Origin: Candidatus Babela massiliensis
GTDB taxonomy: Bacteria > Babelota > Babeliae > Babelales > Babelaceae
Reading direction: 5' to 3'
Assembly: GCF_000513475.1 (NCBI RefSeq)
Contig: NC_023003.1
Location: 806,001 to 870,000 of the forward strand
Length of the DNA stretch: 64,000 nucleotides
Below are positions 35,941-44,993 of the stretch, one piece after another; the stretch's first letter is position 1; each line of letters begins with the position of its first letter. The position numbers were made by a program, and so were the translations under genes. The notes under the pieces are model-generated. The model made no database searches. It saw only the letters and a program-made list of their open reading frames with translations, and had not been told where the DNA came from.

Positions 35941-36768
35941 ATGGTAAAAAAACATTTGCTAGCGTTATTATTATTTAATTTAGTGTTTTACAACTATGCT
36001 ATAATTTCAAATAATAATATTGCAAGTGAAGAAAGCTGGGACATATGTAATAAAGGTACAGAGTTTTATGGTAATAATGATTTTGAAAATGCAGAAAAGT
36101 TTTGGCTTTTAGCAGCAGAAAAGGGTTGTGAATATGCTGAATACCATTTGGGAATGTTGTATTTGTTTAAAAAAGTTGATTTAAATTTAGCTAAAAATTA
36201 CTTTTTAGGTGTAATTGAAAAAATAGCTACTGGTAATAAAGACTTAAAAGCTGCAGCGCAGGTAGCTTTAAGTACATTATATCTTAAAGAAAATAATCTT
36301 AAAGAAGCAAAAAAATATGCCTTAGAGTCTATTAAGAATCAATGCTATGAAGGTTATCATAACTTAGGTATTGTATATCAGTGGAAAAATAAAATCCAAA
36401 AAGCAAAAGAATATTATTTGCTTGCTTCAGCTAATAATATTCTTGCTGCTAACTATCATTTGGGTTTAATTTATGAAGACGAAAGTGATCTGGAAAAAGC
36501 TAAGAAAATTTACGAATTAGCTGCTGAGCAGGGGTATGAATTGGCACAACATAATTTAGCCTTTTTATATGAAAAAGAAAAAGACATTGAAAAAGCTAAA
36601 TATTATTATACTTTGGCAGCTGATCAAAATCTTATAGAGTCTCAGATAAGTTTAGCTAGAATATATTATTATGAAAATAATTTAGAAAAAGCTAAATATT
36701 ATTTATCTATTGGAGTTAATCAAGGAAATGAAGAAGCTAAAAGACTTTTAGATATAATATCTAAGTAA
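35941..36768 (+). CDS. secreted Sel1-like/TPR repeat protein
   Basis: This 275-residue protein has a signal peptide (about 1-25). It then carries about six Sel1-like repeats, in which AAExGxxxAxYHLGxxY and AxxYYxxAA segments recur (for example about 58-80, 165-190, 200-225). Such repeats form a helical scaffold for protein binding. The gene begins 35 bases after smpB. In intracellular bacteria exported Sel1 proteins often act on the host, which is not demonstrated here. Confidence 0.75.
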   Translation: MVKKHLLALLLFNLVFYNYAIISNNNIASEESWDICNKGTEFYGNNDFENAEKFWLLAAEKGCEYAEYHLGMLYLFKKVDLNLAKNYFLGVIEKIATGNKDLKAAAQVALSTLYLKENNLKEAKKYALESIKNQCYEGYHNLGIVYQWKNKIQKAKEYYLLASANNILAANYHLGLIYEDESDLEKAKKIYELAAEQGYELAQHNLAFLYEKEKDIEKAKYYYTLAADQNLIESQISLARIYYYENNLEKAKYYLSIGVNQGNEEAKRLLDIISK

Positions 36769-36915
36769 CAAAAACATAGAATGTAAAATTAATATTTTTT
36801 AACAGCTATCTTTTGATACAAGATTACTGTTAATTAATCAATAAAAGTAACAGAAAATATAATATTATTATAAATAAGAGCTTAATAAAATATTAAGCCT
36901 TAAGACTAAAAATAA

Positions 36916-37785
36916 CTATTGACGAAAACATGTTAAAGGTTTTTTGGTTAATAGTTTAATTAAGTTCTTATTTCTATTTTTTATAGCCCAGTCTAAAGCA
37001 GTATAACCATTTTTATCTTTGATTGTAGTATTAGCCCCCTTAATTAAGAGTAATTTTACTATATCTTGGTAACCTTTTTTGCATGACAAAATCAAAGCAG
37101 TAATTCCGTTTTTTCCTATAAGATTTATATTAGCATTTCTATTGATAAGTAATTTGGCTATATTTTTATGTTGATGCTTTAAGGATTCTATTAGAGCAGT
37201 ATTTCCATAGATATTTTGTAAATCAATATTGGCTTTTGTTTCAAGTAATATATGAAGTAATCCAACATAACCGTATTGAGCTAGAATTATTAATAATGTT
37301 TTATCTAATTTGCCCTTAAAATCTGGATCTGCTCCACAAATTATAGATATAATTCCTAATTTAAGTTCCTTATAGGTATATTTATTTTGGTTTAATACTA
37401 TACTCAATTTTAAATTAAGTTGAGTAGAATTTAATTTGTTTTTAGATATTATCTGATTTGTAAAATTATTATAGATTTTTTGTTTTAATTTTATGGTATT
37501 TTTAATTAAATATTGATCTATTAAATTTTTACAATTTTTATTTATTAATCGTAAATTTACAAGATCTGATTTTAAGTTTTTTCTTTCATTAAGTTTTTCA
37601 TAAAAACAGAAAAGACAATTTTTTTCATTATTAAGATGCTGATTTACTAGATGTTCAAAGATAGTAATTAATATCTCGGGTGGTAGTATTGGAAGCTGTT
37701 TGTTTTTTATTACTTCCATTGCAATAAAGTTATTATTTAATGAAATTGTTAAAATAAAAAATAATTTTTTTTTGGACTTATTCAT
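36916..37785 (-). CDS. secreted F-box-like/ankyrin protein
   Basis: This 289-residue protein has an N-terminal signal-type segment (about 5-23, ending IAME). The F-box-like region (about 30-85) shows PILPPEILITIFEHLV and then LVNLRLINKNCKNLID, a good match to the LPxEIxxxIFxxL and LRxVCKxWxxL pattern. The ankyrin repeats (about 145-285) contain GNTALIESLKHQHKNIAKLL and NGITALILSCKKGYQDIVKLLL. It lacks the polybasic tail of the protein at 15871. A host-directed ubiquitin-ligase adaptor is the simplest inference. Confidence 0.7.
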   Translation of the reverse strand: MNKSKKKLFFILTISLNNNFIAMEVIKNKQLPILPPEILITIFEHLVNQHLNNEKNCLFCFYEKLNERKNLKSDLVNLRLINKNCKNLIDQYLIKNTIKLKQKIYNNFTNQIISKNKLNSTQLNLKLSIVLNQNKYTYKELKLGIISIICGADPDFKGKLDKTLLIILAQYGYVGLLHILLETKANIDLQNIYGNTALIESLKHQHKNIAKLLINRNANINLIGKNGITALILSCKKGYQDIVKLLLIKGANTTIKDKNGYTALDWAIKNRNKNLIKLLTKKPLTCFRQ

Positions 37786-37807
37786 TAATAAATTGAGAAA
37801 ATTGTAA

Positions 37808-38704
37808 TTATTTATATACTAGGCTACAACCATTTTTATCACAAATTTCTGTATTTACTTCTATTGTTGCATGAGTTATATTAAAGCGATTTTTTAATAA
37901 ATCTTTTACCTTTTGAACTATTTCTATAGATTGATCTAATTTATCTCTATCTATGATTATATGACAACTTAAAGAAACGTTATAAGAAGATATACTCCAA
38001 ATATGTAAATGTTCTACTTTTTTTACCAAGTCTAATTGTTCGATTTCTTTTTTTACTTGTTTTACGTTTATATGTTCAGGAGTACCTTCCAGTAGGATAT
38101 GTATTACCTCTTTGAGCAATTTAAAAATATTAAAGATTAACATTAAACCTATAAAGGAACTTATAATTAAATCTATGAAGGTGTTATTAGTCAAAGTTAT
38201 AATAATACCTGAGACAAAAGCTCCTGCTGAGGCAATGGCATCAAATATCATATTAATTAAAGAACTTTTTATATTTAAATCTGATTTATATTTTAAAAAT
38301 AATAAAGCTATTCCACCATTGACAATAATTCCCACTAAACTAGTGATTGTCACTAAAGTACCACTAATAGACTCTGGTTCATAAAATCTTTGATATATTT
38401 CGATAAAAATATATAAAGTAAGTATACAAAGTATAATTATATTCAGTAATGCTGCCAAAATAGTGATACGTCCATATCCAAATGTTTTTTTATTATCAGG
38501 TTGTTTTAAAGATAACTTTTGTGCAGTAAATGATATTATTAAACTCAATACATCTGTAAGATTATGAGCTGCATCAGATATTAAAGCTAAACTACCTGAA
38601 AAAAATCCAATAAAGAACTCTACTATAGTAAATAGGGTATTTAATGCAATTCCTAACTGAAGCCGGAAATCTAGATCTTTTTTGTCTTTATTACTTAAGT
38701 TCAT
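37808..38704 (-). CDS. cation diffusion facilitator (CDF) transporter
   Basis: This 298-residue six-helix transporter exports divalent metal such as Zn2+ in exchange for protons. Helix II carries the HxxxD site in ALISDAAHNLTDVLSL (about 39-54), and the equivalent FDAIASAGAFVSG lies in helix V, where the usual HxxxD is partly changed to DAIASA. A cytosolic C-terminal domain follows (VKKVEHLHIWSIS). Substrate is unproven. Start at 38704 lies about 215 bases from the tmRNA gene on the other strand, with a divergent promoter region between. Confidence 0.88.
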   Translation of the reverse strand: MNLSNKDKKDLDFRLQLGIALNTLFTIVEFFIGFFSGSLALISDAAHNLTDVLSLIISFTAQKLSLKQPDNKKTFGYGRITILAALLNIIILCILTLYIFIEIYQRFYEPESISGTLVTITSLVGIIVNGGIALLFLKYKSDLNIKSSLINMIFDAIASAGAFVSGIIITLTNNTFIDLIISSFIGLMLIFNIFKLLKEVIHILLEGTPEHINVKQVKKEIEQLDLVKKVEHLHIWSISSYNVSLSCHIIIDRDKLDQSIEIVQKVKDLLKNRFNITHATIEVNTEICDKNGCSLVYK

Positions 38705-38836
38705 ATGAATTTTCTCTTTAGTATTAATCTTAATTTATTTTTTCTTATGTTAGAAATTATATTATATTTTGCCTTTACTGTCTAACGAATATCAGGTCAC
38801 AATTTTGTTATGTTTAGTTGTCATAATTAAATAAAG

Positions 38837-38865
38837 TTGACAAAACTTACCATCTGTAATATAAT
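38837..38865 (+). promoter_or_regulatory. tmRNA promoter
   Basis: A consensus promoter: TTGACA at 38837-38842, a 17-base spacer, and TATAAT at 38860-38865. It lies about 54 bases upstream of the mature tmRNA 5' end, implying a leader removed by RNase P. This is the closest match to a consensus promoter I noticed in the window. Confidence 0.9.
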
Positions 38866-38918
38866 ATTATTAATAACAATATTTATATTATCATAATATA
38901 AATATCTTTGAAATTTGC

Positions 38919-39298
38919 GGGGGCGTAATGGCTTCGACGTACTTTAAGAGGCTTGAAAAGCATGTCGAACTTTGGCTAAGTAGTTCGTAAAATAAATAGT
39001 CAAACAATAAGTGCAAACAATAGCACATGGGCATCTGCCCAACCAGCTTTTGCTTAATTAAAGCTTAAGCCGCTTGTTAAATGGTCATGCCTATATGGTT
39101 GTTTAACTCGTATTTACCCAAATAGGACAACAAAGTAAGATAGATTTGGTTTGTAACTTTGCTGTATCACTAACCAGGCATATAAAAAAATACTTTGTCT
39201 TTAAAGTTTTTTATATGAAAAAGAGATAAAGACTAAGCATGTAGCGTTTTAAGTCGGTTAATTTGCGGACATGGGTTCGACTCCCATCGCCTCCACCA
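38919..39298 (+). ncRNA. ssrA: transfer-messenger RNA (tmRNA)
   Basis: The 5' end GGGGGCG (38919-38925) pairs with the 3' segment CGCCTCC (one G-T pair) to form the acceptor stem. The T arm (GGGTTCGACTCCC, about 39273-39285) is intact and CCA is encoded at 39296-39298. The reading frame resumes at GCA 39013 and encodes ANNSTWASAQPAFA before TAA at 39055. The tag ends in AFA where many bacteria have LAA. The gene is one piece, not permuted. A T-run follows the 3' end. SmpB is encoded 3 kb upstream. Confidence 0.96.
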
Positions 39299-39722
39299 AT
39301 TTTTTTAATTTTCATTTCTTATTTTATTTTCTGTTATCTCTGATAGATTAATTAACTCTTGAATTTATATGTCTTTTTTTATTAATTTAAATAGAAAAAT
39401 AAAATTAATAATTTTTTTACTTAGGGTTAATTAATGAAGCTTTATTACAAAGTTAAAGGAATTTTTTATATATTTGCAACTATGTTAATATACTTTTGTT
39501 ATTTAGCTTTTGCTTGATTTTAAAAGAATTTTAGGGTCAAAATACAAATTTTTTAAATAATTCTTGCATCTTACTAATCCTAATAATATATGATCATAAT
39601 ATGGGTTAGGGGTAAAATTTAGAGTCGATATTAATACTGCATTTGACTCTCTTGAGTAGTAATATTATAATTATGCAAAATAATTAATTATAGTTTACTT
39701 TACAGTCAGAAAGGTATTAATA
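39299..39722. other. intergenic region between tmRNA and the Skp-like gene
   Basis: The T-rich tmRNA end is followed by AT-rich sequence. A 27-residue frame (39434-39517) is listed separately. An inverted repeat AGAGTC (39621-39626) and GACTCT (39645-39650) lies near the right end and may be a leader element for the next gene. Nothing else is supported. Confidence 0.5.
39434..39517 (+). CDS. possible 27-residue signal-peptide-like microprotein
   Basis: The frame starts with ATG at 39434 and ends with TGA at 39517. The product begins MKLYYKVKGIFYIF and ends LAFA: a basic N-terminus, one hydrophobic helix and a signal-peptidase-like end. An AGGG lies seven bases upstream. It may be a real small membrane protein or the surviving signal peptide of a deleted secreted protein; the following sequence does not restore a longer frame. 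Confidence 0.3.
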   Translation: MKLYYKVKGIFYIFATMLIYFCYLAFA

Positions 39723-40367
39723 ATGAAGACAAGAGTTGTAAAATTTTTATTTATGTCTATAATGTTTACATCAATATTTTCATCATTTTTATTTGGTGCT
39801 ACAGAGCGCAAATCAAGCGGTTCTAAGCAACAAGATAGCAAAAGGACATCTATGGAACCTAAAAATGTATATGTGGATTTAACCAGAATTCTTACATTTG
39901 ATCCTAATTTATTATCATCATCTTCTTTGGAATGGCGTAAACATTATACAAAGCTTCAAAGTATGCTAGAACCAATTGAAGGCGAATTAAAAGCATTAGA
40001 AGAAAAGTTTGCAAAGGTTAAAAGCGAATTTGAATCTCTTCAAAAAAGCAGCGTAGCTTCCAATGAAGCTTTACAAAGCAAATATCAAGAAGCAGCTAAA
40101 GCGCAAGTAGAGTTAGAGCAACGTATGAGAGAACGCGAGCAGTTTGCACAAGATGAACTCAAGAAGATACAATTTCAACTTTCTCCAAAAATTGAAAAAG
40201 CGATAAAAGAAGTAAGAAAAGCTGGTGGTTATCAATTAGTATTAAGAAAAGAATTTGTATTAGATGCAGAAGAAGGTCTTGATGTTACTAATGATGTTCT
40301 ATCTCTTATGAATAAAGAGTATCAAGAAGAAGAATCTAGAGCAAAGACAAAAGATCAACAAAAGTAG
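39723..40367 (+). CDS. Skp/OmpH-like periplasmic chaperone
   Basis: This 214-residue protein has a signal peptide (about 1-25). The body is a long coiled coil (about 80-165) rich in Glu, Lys, Gln and Ala, flanked by short strand segments, as in the tentacle structure of Skp. The end (AIKEVRKAGGYQLVLRKEFVLDAEEGLDVTND) follows the family pattern VLYADPGxDITxxVL. Skp binds outer-membrane proteins in transit, so this supports a two-membrane envelope. A hairpin terminator follows at 40373. Confidence 0.8.
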   Translation: MKTRVVKFLFMSIMFTSIFSSFLFGATERKSSGSKQQDSKRTSMEPKNVYVDLTRILTFDPNLLSSSSLEWRKHYTKLQSMLEPIEGELKALEEKFAKVKSEFESLQKSSVASNEALQSKYQEAAKAQVELEQRMREREQFAQDELKKIQFQLSPKIEKAIKEVRKAGGYQLVLRKEFVLDAEEGLDVTNDVLSLMNKEYQEEESRAKTKDQQK

Positions 40368-40372
40368 TTTAA

Positions 40373-40397
40373 AAGGGAAGTTATCATAACTTCCCTT
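40373..40397 (+). terminator. hairpin after the Skp-like gene
   Basis: AAGGGAAGTTAT and ATAACTTCCCTT form a perfect inverted repeat around one central base. TTTT follows shortly. It also lies just upstream of pth. Confidence 0.6.
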
Positions 40398-40411
40398 CAT
40401 TTTATAATCTT

Positions 40412-40954
40412 ATGAATAATTCACAAATTAAAGCTATTATAGGATTAGGTAATCCTGGTAATCCTTATAAAAATACAAGACACAATATTGGATTTAGAAT
40501 AGTAGACGCTATTGCTCAAGAATATAACGGAATTTGGCGTAAAAAAGATAACATGGAAATTGCAGAAATTTCTATCAATAGTCATAAAGTTATGCTTATA
40601 AAGCCTCAAACTTTTATGAACTCTTCGGGGCAAGTTTTGCCATATTTAAAAAAGCAAGGTATTAATTCTGATCAAATATTAGTTGCTCACGATGAACTTG
40701 AAATGTCCTTTGGTAAAATGGGATTAAAATTTGGGGGTAGTGCTAAAGGTCACAATGGTCTGAAATCTATAATTTCACAAATAGGACCAGATTTTTGGCG
40801 TTTAAGATTTGGTATAGGACGTCCTGAAAATAAAGAAGATGTACCAAATTATGTTCTTCAAAATTTTGATAAATCTCAAGATATTAATATAGTTTATTTA
40901 ATAAATGAGTCCATTGTCTTAACCCTAAATCAATTTTTTAATAATAAAGTATAA
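40412..40954 (+). CDS. pth: peptidyl-tRNA hydrolase
   Basis: Pth cleaves peptidyl-tRNA released from ribosomes. The family start GLGNPGNPYKNTRHNIGF (about 11-28) includes the catalytic His24. Further conserved parts are KPQTFMNSSGQ (about 69-79) and HDELEMSFGKMGLKFGGSAKGHNGLKSI (about 92-119). Length 180 is slightly below E. coli. The start lies 44 bases after the Skp-like gene. Confidence 0.96.
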   Translation: MNNSQIKAIIGLGNPGNPYKNTRHNIGFRIVDAIAQEYNGIWRKKDNMEIAEISINSHKVMLIKPQTFMNSSGQVLPYLKKQGINSDQILVAHDELEMSFGKMGLKFGGSAKGHNGLKSIISQIGPDFWRLRFGIGRPENKEDVPNYVLQNFDKSQDINIVYLINESIVLTLNQFFNNKV

Positions 40955-41124
40955 TTATATTTTATTATTTCTCATTATAATGATATGTTAATTAAAATCT
41001 AAATATAGGGAAATTTATATTTTTAGATTTAGTCTATTATACTTACAATACTAATTTCAATTAATTAAAAGTTGTATATAGCTGTGAAAATTTTTAAACA
41101 AGTGGTAGCTTTAAGAAGGTTTAA

Positions 41125-42144
41125 ATGTTAAAAAAATTTAATATATTATTGATTTCTATATTTTTTGTATCTTTTTCTACAAATTGTATGTCTAGGACTA
41201 AAAAATTAAGATCATTTTATATTCCGCGCTTTACAAAACGAGTAAATATGCCTACTAGTACTAACTTAAATTTAATTTTAGATGGGCAAAGTAAATTTTT
41301 AACTACAAATAAGAAGCGTTTTATGGTTGTAGGTTCGATGTTATTTGGAACAGGAACCTTATATTCTTATGCTGCAAAATATAAAACTCATTCTAACTTA
41401 ATAGACTTGCTTGATAAAAAAACTTCATCTAAACCAGATTGTTTTAATGCTCTTTCTAATATTTTGAAAAAGATAGATTCGGCAGGAGTTGTTAATATTC
41501 AAGATGAATATGGATTTACAGCCTTATTTTATGCAATTTTAGATGGTCAAGTAAACGTAGTGAGAGCTTTATTAAAAACTCAAGATGTAGATATTGTAAG
41601 TCCTTTAGTTCTTAATTTTACTCCTCTAGATTATGCAGTTTTGCATGGTAAAATAGAGATTGTAGAGTTATTGATTCATTATTTAGGAAATGATTGTAAT
41701 GTTAAACAAGCTGCTCTAATCATGGCCTCTCGATATGGTCGCAAGGATATAGTAAAAATACTTATTCAATCGGGTACTAATGTTAATGCTAAAAATAAGT
41801 CTGGCAATTCGGCTTTATTAGAGGCTACTCAAAATGGTCATAAAGAAATAGTACAGATGCTTATTGATTCCGGTGCTGATGTTAATGTTCAAGATAAAGA
41901 TGGCAATACTGCTTTAATTCGAGCGGCACAAAATGATAACCTAAATATAATAAAATGTCTTATCAATTCTAATGCAAACCTTTTAGAAAAAAATAATAAA
42001 GGGGAAAGTATTTATACTATATTGTATAAAAAAAGAGGAAATGGGATAGATAAATTTATAGAAGAACTGCTTCTTAATAAAGAAGTCAATTTAAAAGAAA
42101 ATTCTATAAAATATGCATTGCAGTCTTGTATGCTAAATTTTTAA
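41125..42144 (+). CDS. secreted or membrane-anchored ankyrin-repeat protein
   Basis: This 339-residue protein has a signal peptide (about 1-22), a second hydrophobic helix (about 65-88, FMVVGSMLFGTGTLYSYAAK) and about five ankyrin repeats (about 115-300) such as GNSALLEATQNGHKEIVQMLI and GNTALIRAAQNDNLNIIKCLI. No F-box-like region is seen. It may be held in a membrane by the second helix with its repeats exposed. It is convergent with alaS; a hairpin lies between. Confidence 0.78.
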   Translation: MLKKFNILLISIFFVSFSTNCMSRTKKLRSFYIPRFTKRVNMPTSTNLNLILDGQSKFLTTNKKRFMVVGSMLFGTGTLYSYAAKYKTHSNLIDLLDKKTSSKPDCFNALSNILKKIDSAGVVNIQDEYGFTALFYAILDGQVNVVRALLKTQDVDIVSPLVLNFTPLDYAVLHGKIEIVELLIHYLGNDCNVKQAALIMASRYGRKDIVKILIQSGTNVNAKNKSGNSALLEATQNGHKEIVQMLIDSGADVNVQDKDGNTALIRAAQNDNLNIIKCLINSNANLLEKNNKGESIYTILYKKRGNGIDKFIEELLLNKEVNLKENSIKYALQSCMLNF

Positions 42145-42166
42145 TATTTATTTTAATTATTGATAA

Positions 42167-42196
42167 AAGCTCGCTTTTAAAGCGAGCTTAGTTTTT
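42167..42196. terminator. bidirectional terminator between ankyrin gene and alaS
   Basis: AAGCTCGCTTT and AAAGCGAGCTT pair around the central T/A bases, followed on the plus strand by TTTTTTTT. Both genes end into it. Confidence 0.85.
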
Positions 42197-42197
42197 T

Positions 42198-44813
42198 TTA
42201 TTCTAGATTAACATCGATCCAATTCTTAAGTTCATTGACAAAGCTAGGATCTATTTTTTCTGTAGAACCACCTTGGATTAATGTATCTTTAGCGCCACCA
42301 AAAATATTTTTATTTTTTAACCAATTTGCTAGATTTTTTAAATTAATTTTAGATTTAAATTGATCTGAAATCATACCTAAAAATAGGTTTTTATCATTGT
42401 TTTTGCTGTTTAAAAAATAAAAACCAGGTTTTAACTTTATTAATTCAGTTGCGATATTTTTAAGATCGTTATTATCTAAATTTGTTAATGTTAAATATAA
42501 AAATGGTATAGAGTTAATATTTTCTGTTTTTTCTGACCATTTTTTGATTTCTGATTTATAGAATTTAGTTTTTAGATCTTTAATTTCTTGATTTAATAGT
42601 TTCACTTGTTCTTTTTGTTTTTCAATAGCATTTAATACTTGATCTTGAGGGACTTTAAATTCTTGGCTTAAAGTTTTTACTGTATTAAAATTATCTTGAA
42701 ATAGTTCAAGAGCTTTTGGTCCAGTTAATGCTACTATTCTTTTAACCCCTGATGCTAAAGAAGATATTTGTGTTATTTTAAACACCCCAATATCACCTGT
42801 TGCTTTTACATGTGTTCCACCACATAATTCTTTAGAAAAACCAGGAATTTCAATTACTCTTACAGCTTCTGGATTATATTTTTCTCCAAAAAATGCAATA
42901 GTGCCACTACTAACTGCTTCTTTTAAAGTACTATGTTTAATAAAAAGAGGGATATTTTCCATTATTTTTTTATTAACAAGATCTTCTACTTGTTTAATTT
43001 GATCTTGAGTGAGATTTTCATGATAAGTGAAATCAAATCTTAAATAATCAGGTTCAACTACAGACCCAGCTTGTTTTACTTGATTTCCTAAAATTTCTAT
43101 TAAGGCTGCTTGCAATAAGTGAGTTGCGGTATGATTTTTCATTGTATTGATTCTACTTGGAGAATCTATTTTTAATGTTACTACTTCACCTACTTTTAAA
43201 TTAACAGGAGTTTCTATTAATGCGGCAATAGCATTACCAAATTTTTTAAGAGCAAGCAATGGGGTATCTTGTCCTGCTATTTCTATAAAACCTTGATCGC
43301 TTACTTGCCCTCCGCATTCTACATAAAATGGAGATCTGTCAGTTATTATATAACATTTAGTCTTTGCTTTAACTTCATTAGTTTCTTTTAATATATTTTC
43401 AGAGTTTTCTACCACTATTGAGATAATATTGCTAGTTGTTATATGTTCTTCATAACCAGTAAATTGAGTATATAGTTCTTGATCTAAAGAGCATTGTTCA
43501 GTTTTTTTGCCGGATCTCATTCTTTGTTCTTCCATATATTTTTCAAAGCCTTCTTCATCAACTGAAAAACCTTGATCTTGTGCAATAACTTTGGTTAATT
43601 CAAGAGGAAATCCGTATGTATCATATAATTTAAATGCTTTATCGCCTGATATTACTTTTTCTTGGTTATTATTTAATTTATCTGAAATATATTTATTTAA
43701 TATAGTTTGTCCTTGAATCAAATTATTTGAGAATTTATCTACTTCACTATTTAAAGTTCTAATAATTAAATTTTTATTGGTCTCAAGTTCAGGATAGATA
43801 GATGACATGTGTTTAACAAGTGTTGGAACCAACTCAACAAAGATATTTTCTGAATTTAATTTTTGAGCAAATAAAGCTGCTCGTCTGATAATTTTTCTTA
43901 AAACATAACCCCGGCCTTCATTGGAAGGTATGGCGCCATCAGCAATTGCAAAAGAAGTTGATCTTAAATGATCGACAAGTACTCTAAAGGCTGCTTTTAT
44001 ATTATCTGAAGAGGTATTGTACTCAACATTAGTTAATTCTTCTATTTTGTTTATTATTGGCATAAAAAGATCGGTTTCATAAACAGAGTCTTTATTTTGT
44101 ATAATTGAACATAATCTTTCAAGGCCCATACCGGTATCAACGCCAGTAGATTTTAATGGTTTAAGTTCGCCATCAACTTGTCTATCATATTGCATAAATA
44201 CTAGATTCCAGATTTCTAAAAATCTATCACAATTACATCCTGGAGCACAATTACTTTCTTGGCAACCGAAATTATTACCTCTATCGATGTAAATTTCACT
44301 GCATGGTCCGCAAGGACCGGTATCACCCATTTGCCAAAAATTATCAGCTTCACCTAATCGGTATATTCTATTATCGGGTAACCCTATTGATTTATTCCAA
44401 ATTTCATATGATTCATCATCTTTATGATATACGCTTGCATAAAGCTTTTCTGTAGGTAAATTTAACCATTTTGTTAAAAAATCCCAAGCATAATTTATTG
44501 CTTCCTTTTTAAAGTAATCGCTAAAAGAAAAATTACCCATCATTTCAAAAAAAGTTAAATGTCTTTTAGTGAATCCGACATTTTCAAGATCATTGTGCTT
44601 TCCACCTGCTCGTATACATTTTTGTATACTTACAGCTCTTGTATAACTTCTTTTCTCTTTTGATAAAAATAAATCTTTAAATTGATTCATTCCTGCATTT
44701 GTAAATAATAAAGTGGGATCTTGAGCAGGAATTAATGAAGAACTTTTAACATAAGTATGATTATTTTGTTCAAAAAAATCGAAAAATTTTTTTCTTATCT
44801 CAAATGAATTCAT
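42198..44813 (-). CDS. alaS: alanyl-tRNA synthetase
   Basis: Class II synthetase charging tRNA-Ala. The N-terminal core reads FFEQNNHTYVKSSSLIP and then LLFTNAGMNQFKDLFL, the usual pattern. Motif 2 and motif 3 regions follow, including a Cys-rich stretch (CQESNCAPGCNCDRFLEIWNLVFMQYDR). The editing domain has HTATHLLQAAL (zinc His pair) and the later CGGTHV zinc motif. The C-terminal coiled coil and DHHA1-type domain (GGAKDTLIQGGS) are present. Full length at 871 residues. Confidence 0.97.
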   Translation of the reverse strand: MNSFEIRKKFFDFFEQNNHTYVKSSSLIPAQDPTLLFTNAGMNQFKDLFLSKEKRSYTRAVSIQKCIRAGGKHNDLENVGFTKRHLTFFEMMGNFSFSDYFKKEAINYAWDFLTKWLNLPTEKLYASVYHKDDESYEIWNKSIGLPDNRIYRLGEADNFWQMGDTGPCGPCSEIYIDRGNNFGCQESNCAPGCNCDRFLEIWNLVFMQYDRQVDGELKPLKSTGVDTGMGLERLCSIIQNKDSVYETDLFMPIINKIEELTNVEYNTSSDNIKAAFRVLVDHLRSTSFAIADGAIPSNEGRGYVLRKIIRRAALFAQKLNSENIFVELVPTLVKHMSSIYPELETNKNLIIRTLNSEVDKFSNNLIQGQTILNKYISDKLNNNQEKVISGDKAFKLYDTYGFPLELTKVIAQDQGFSVDEEGFEKYMEEQRMRSGKKTEQCSLDQELYTQFTGYEEHITTSNIISIVVENSENILKETNEVKAKTKCYIITDRSPFYVECGGQVSDQGFIEIAGQDTPLLALKKFGNAIAALIETPVNLKVGEVVTLKIDSPSRINTMKNHTATHLLQAALIEILGNQVKQAGSVVEPDYLRFDFTYHENLTQDQIKQVEDLVNKKIMENIPLFIKHSTLKEAVSSGTIAFFGEKYNPEAVRVIEIPGFSKELCGGTHVKATGDIGVFKITQISSLASGVKRIVALTGPKALELFQDNFNTVKTLSQEFKVPQDQVLNAIEKQKEQVKLLNQEIKDLKTKFYKSEIKKWSEKTENINSIPFLYLTLTNLDNNDLKNIATELIKLKPGFYFLNSKNNDKNLFLGMISDQFKSKINLKNLANWLKNKNIFGGAKDTLIQGGSTEKIDPSFVNELKNWIDVNLE

Positions 44814-44993
44814 AATATGCTTTCTATTATAATAAATATCGATATAACTTTAAATTTTATTTTAATAATAACATATTTTAAATATATTTAAAAATTTATG
44901 GCATCAATATCTTATTAATTTATTGCATTTATAAACTCTGAGGTTTATTATGTTCTCTAAGCCTTTAATTGAAGTTGTTAACTAACTATAAAA

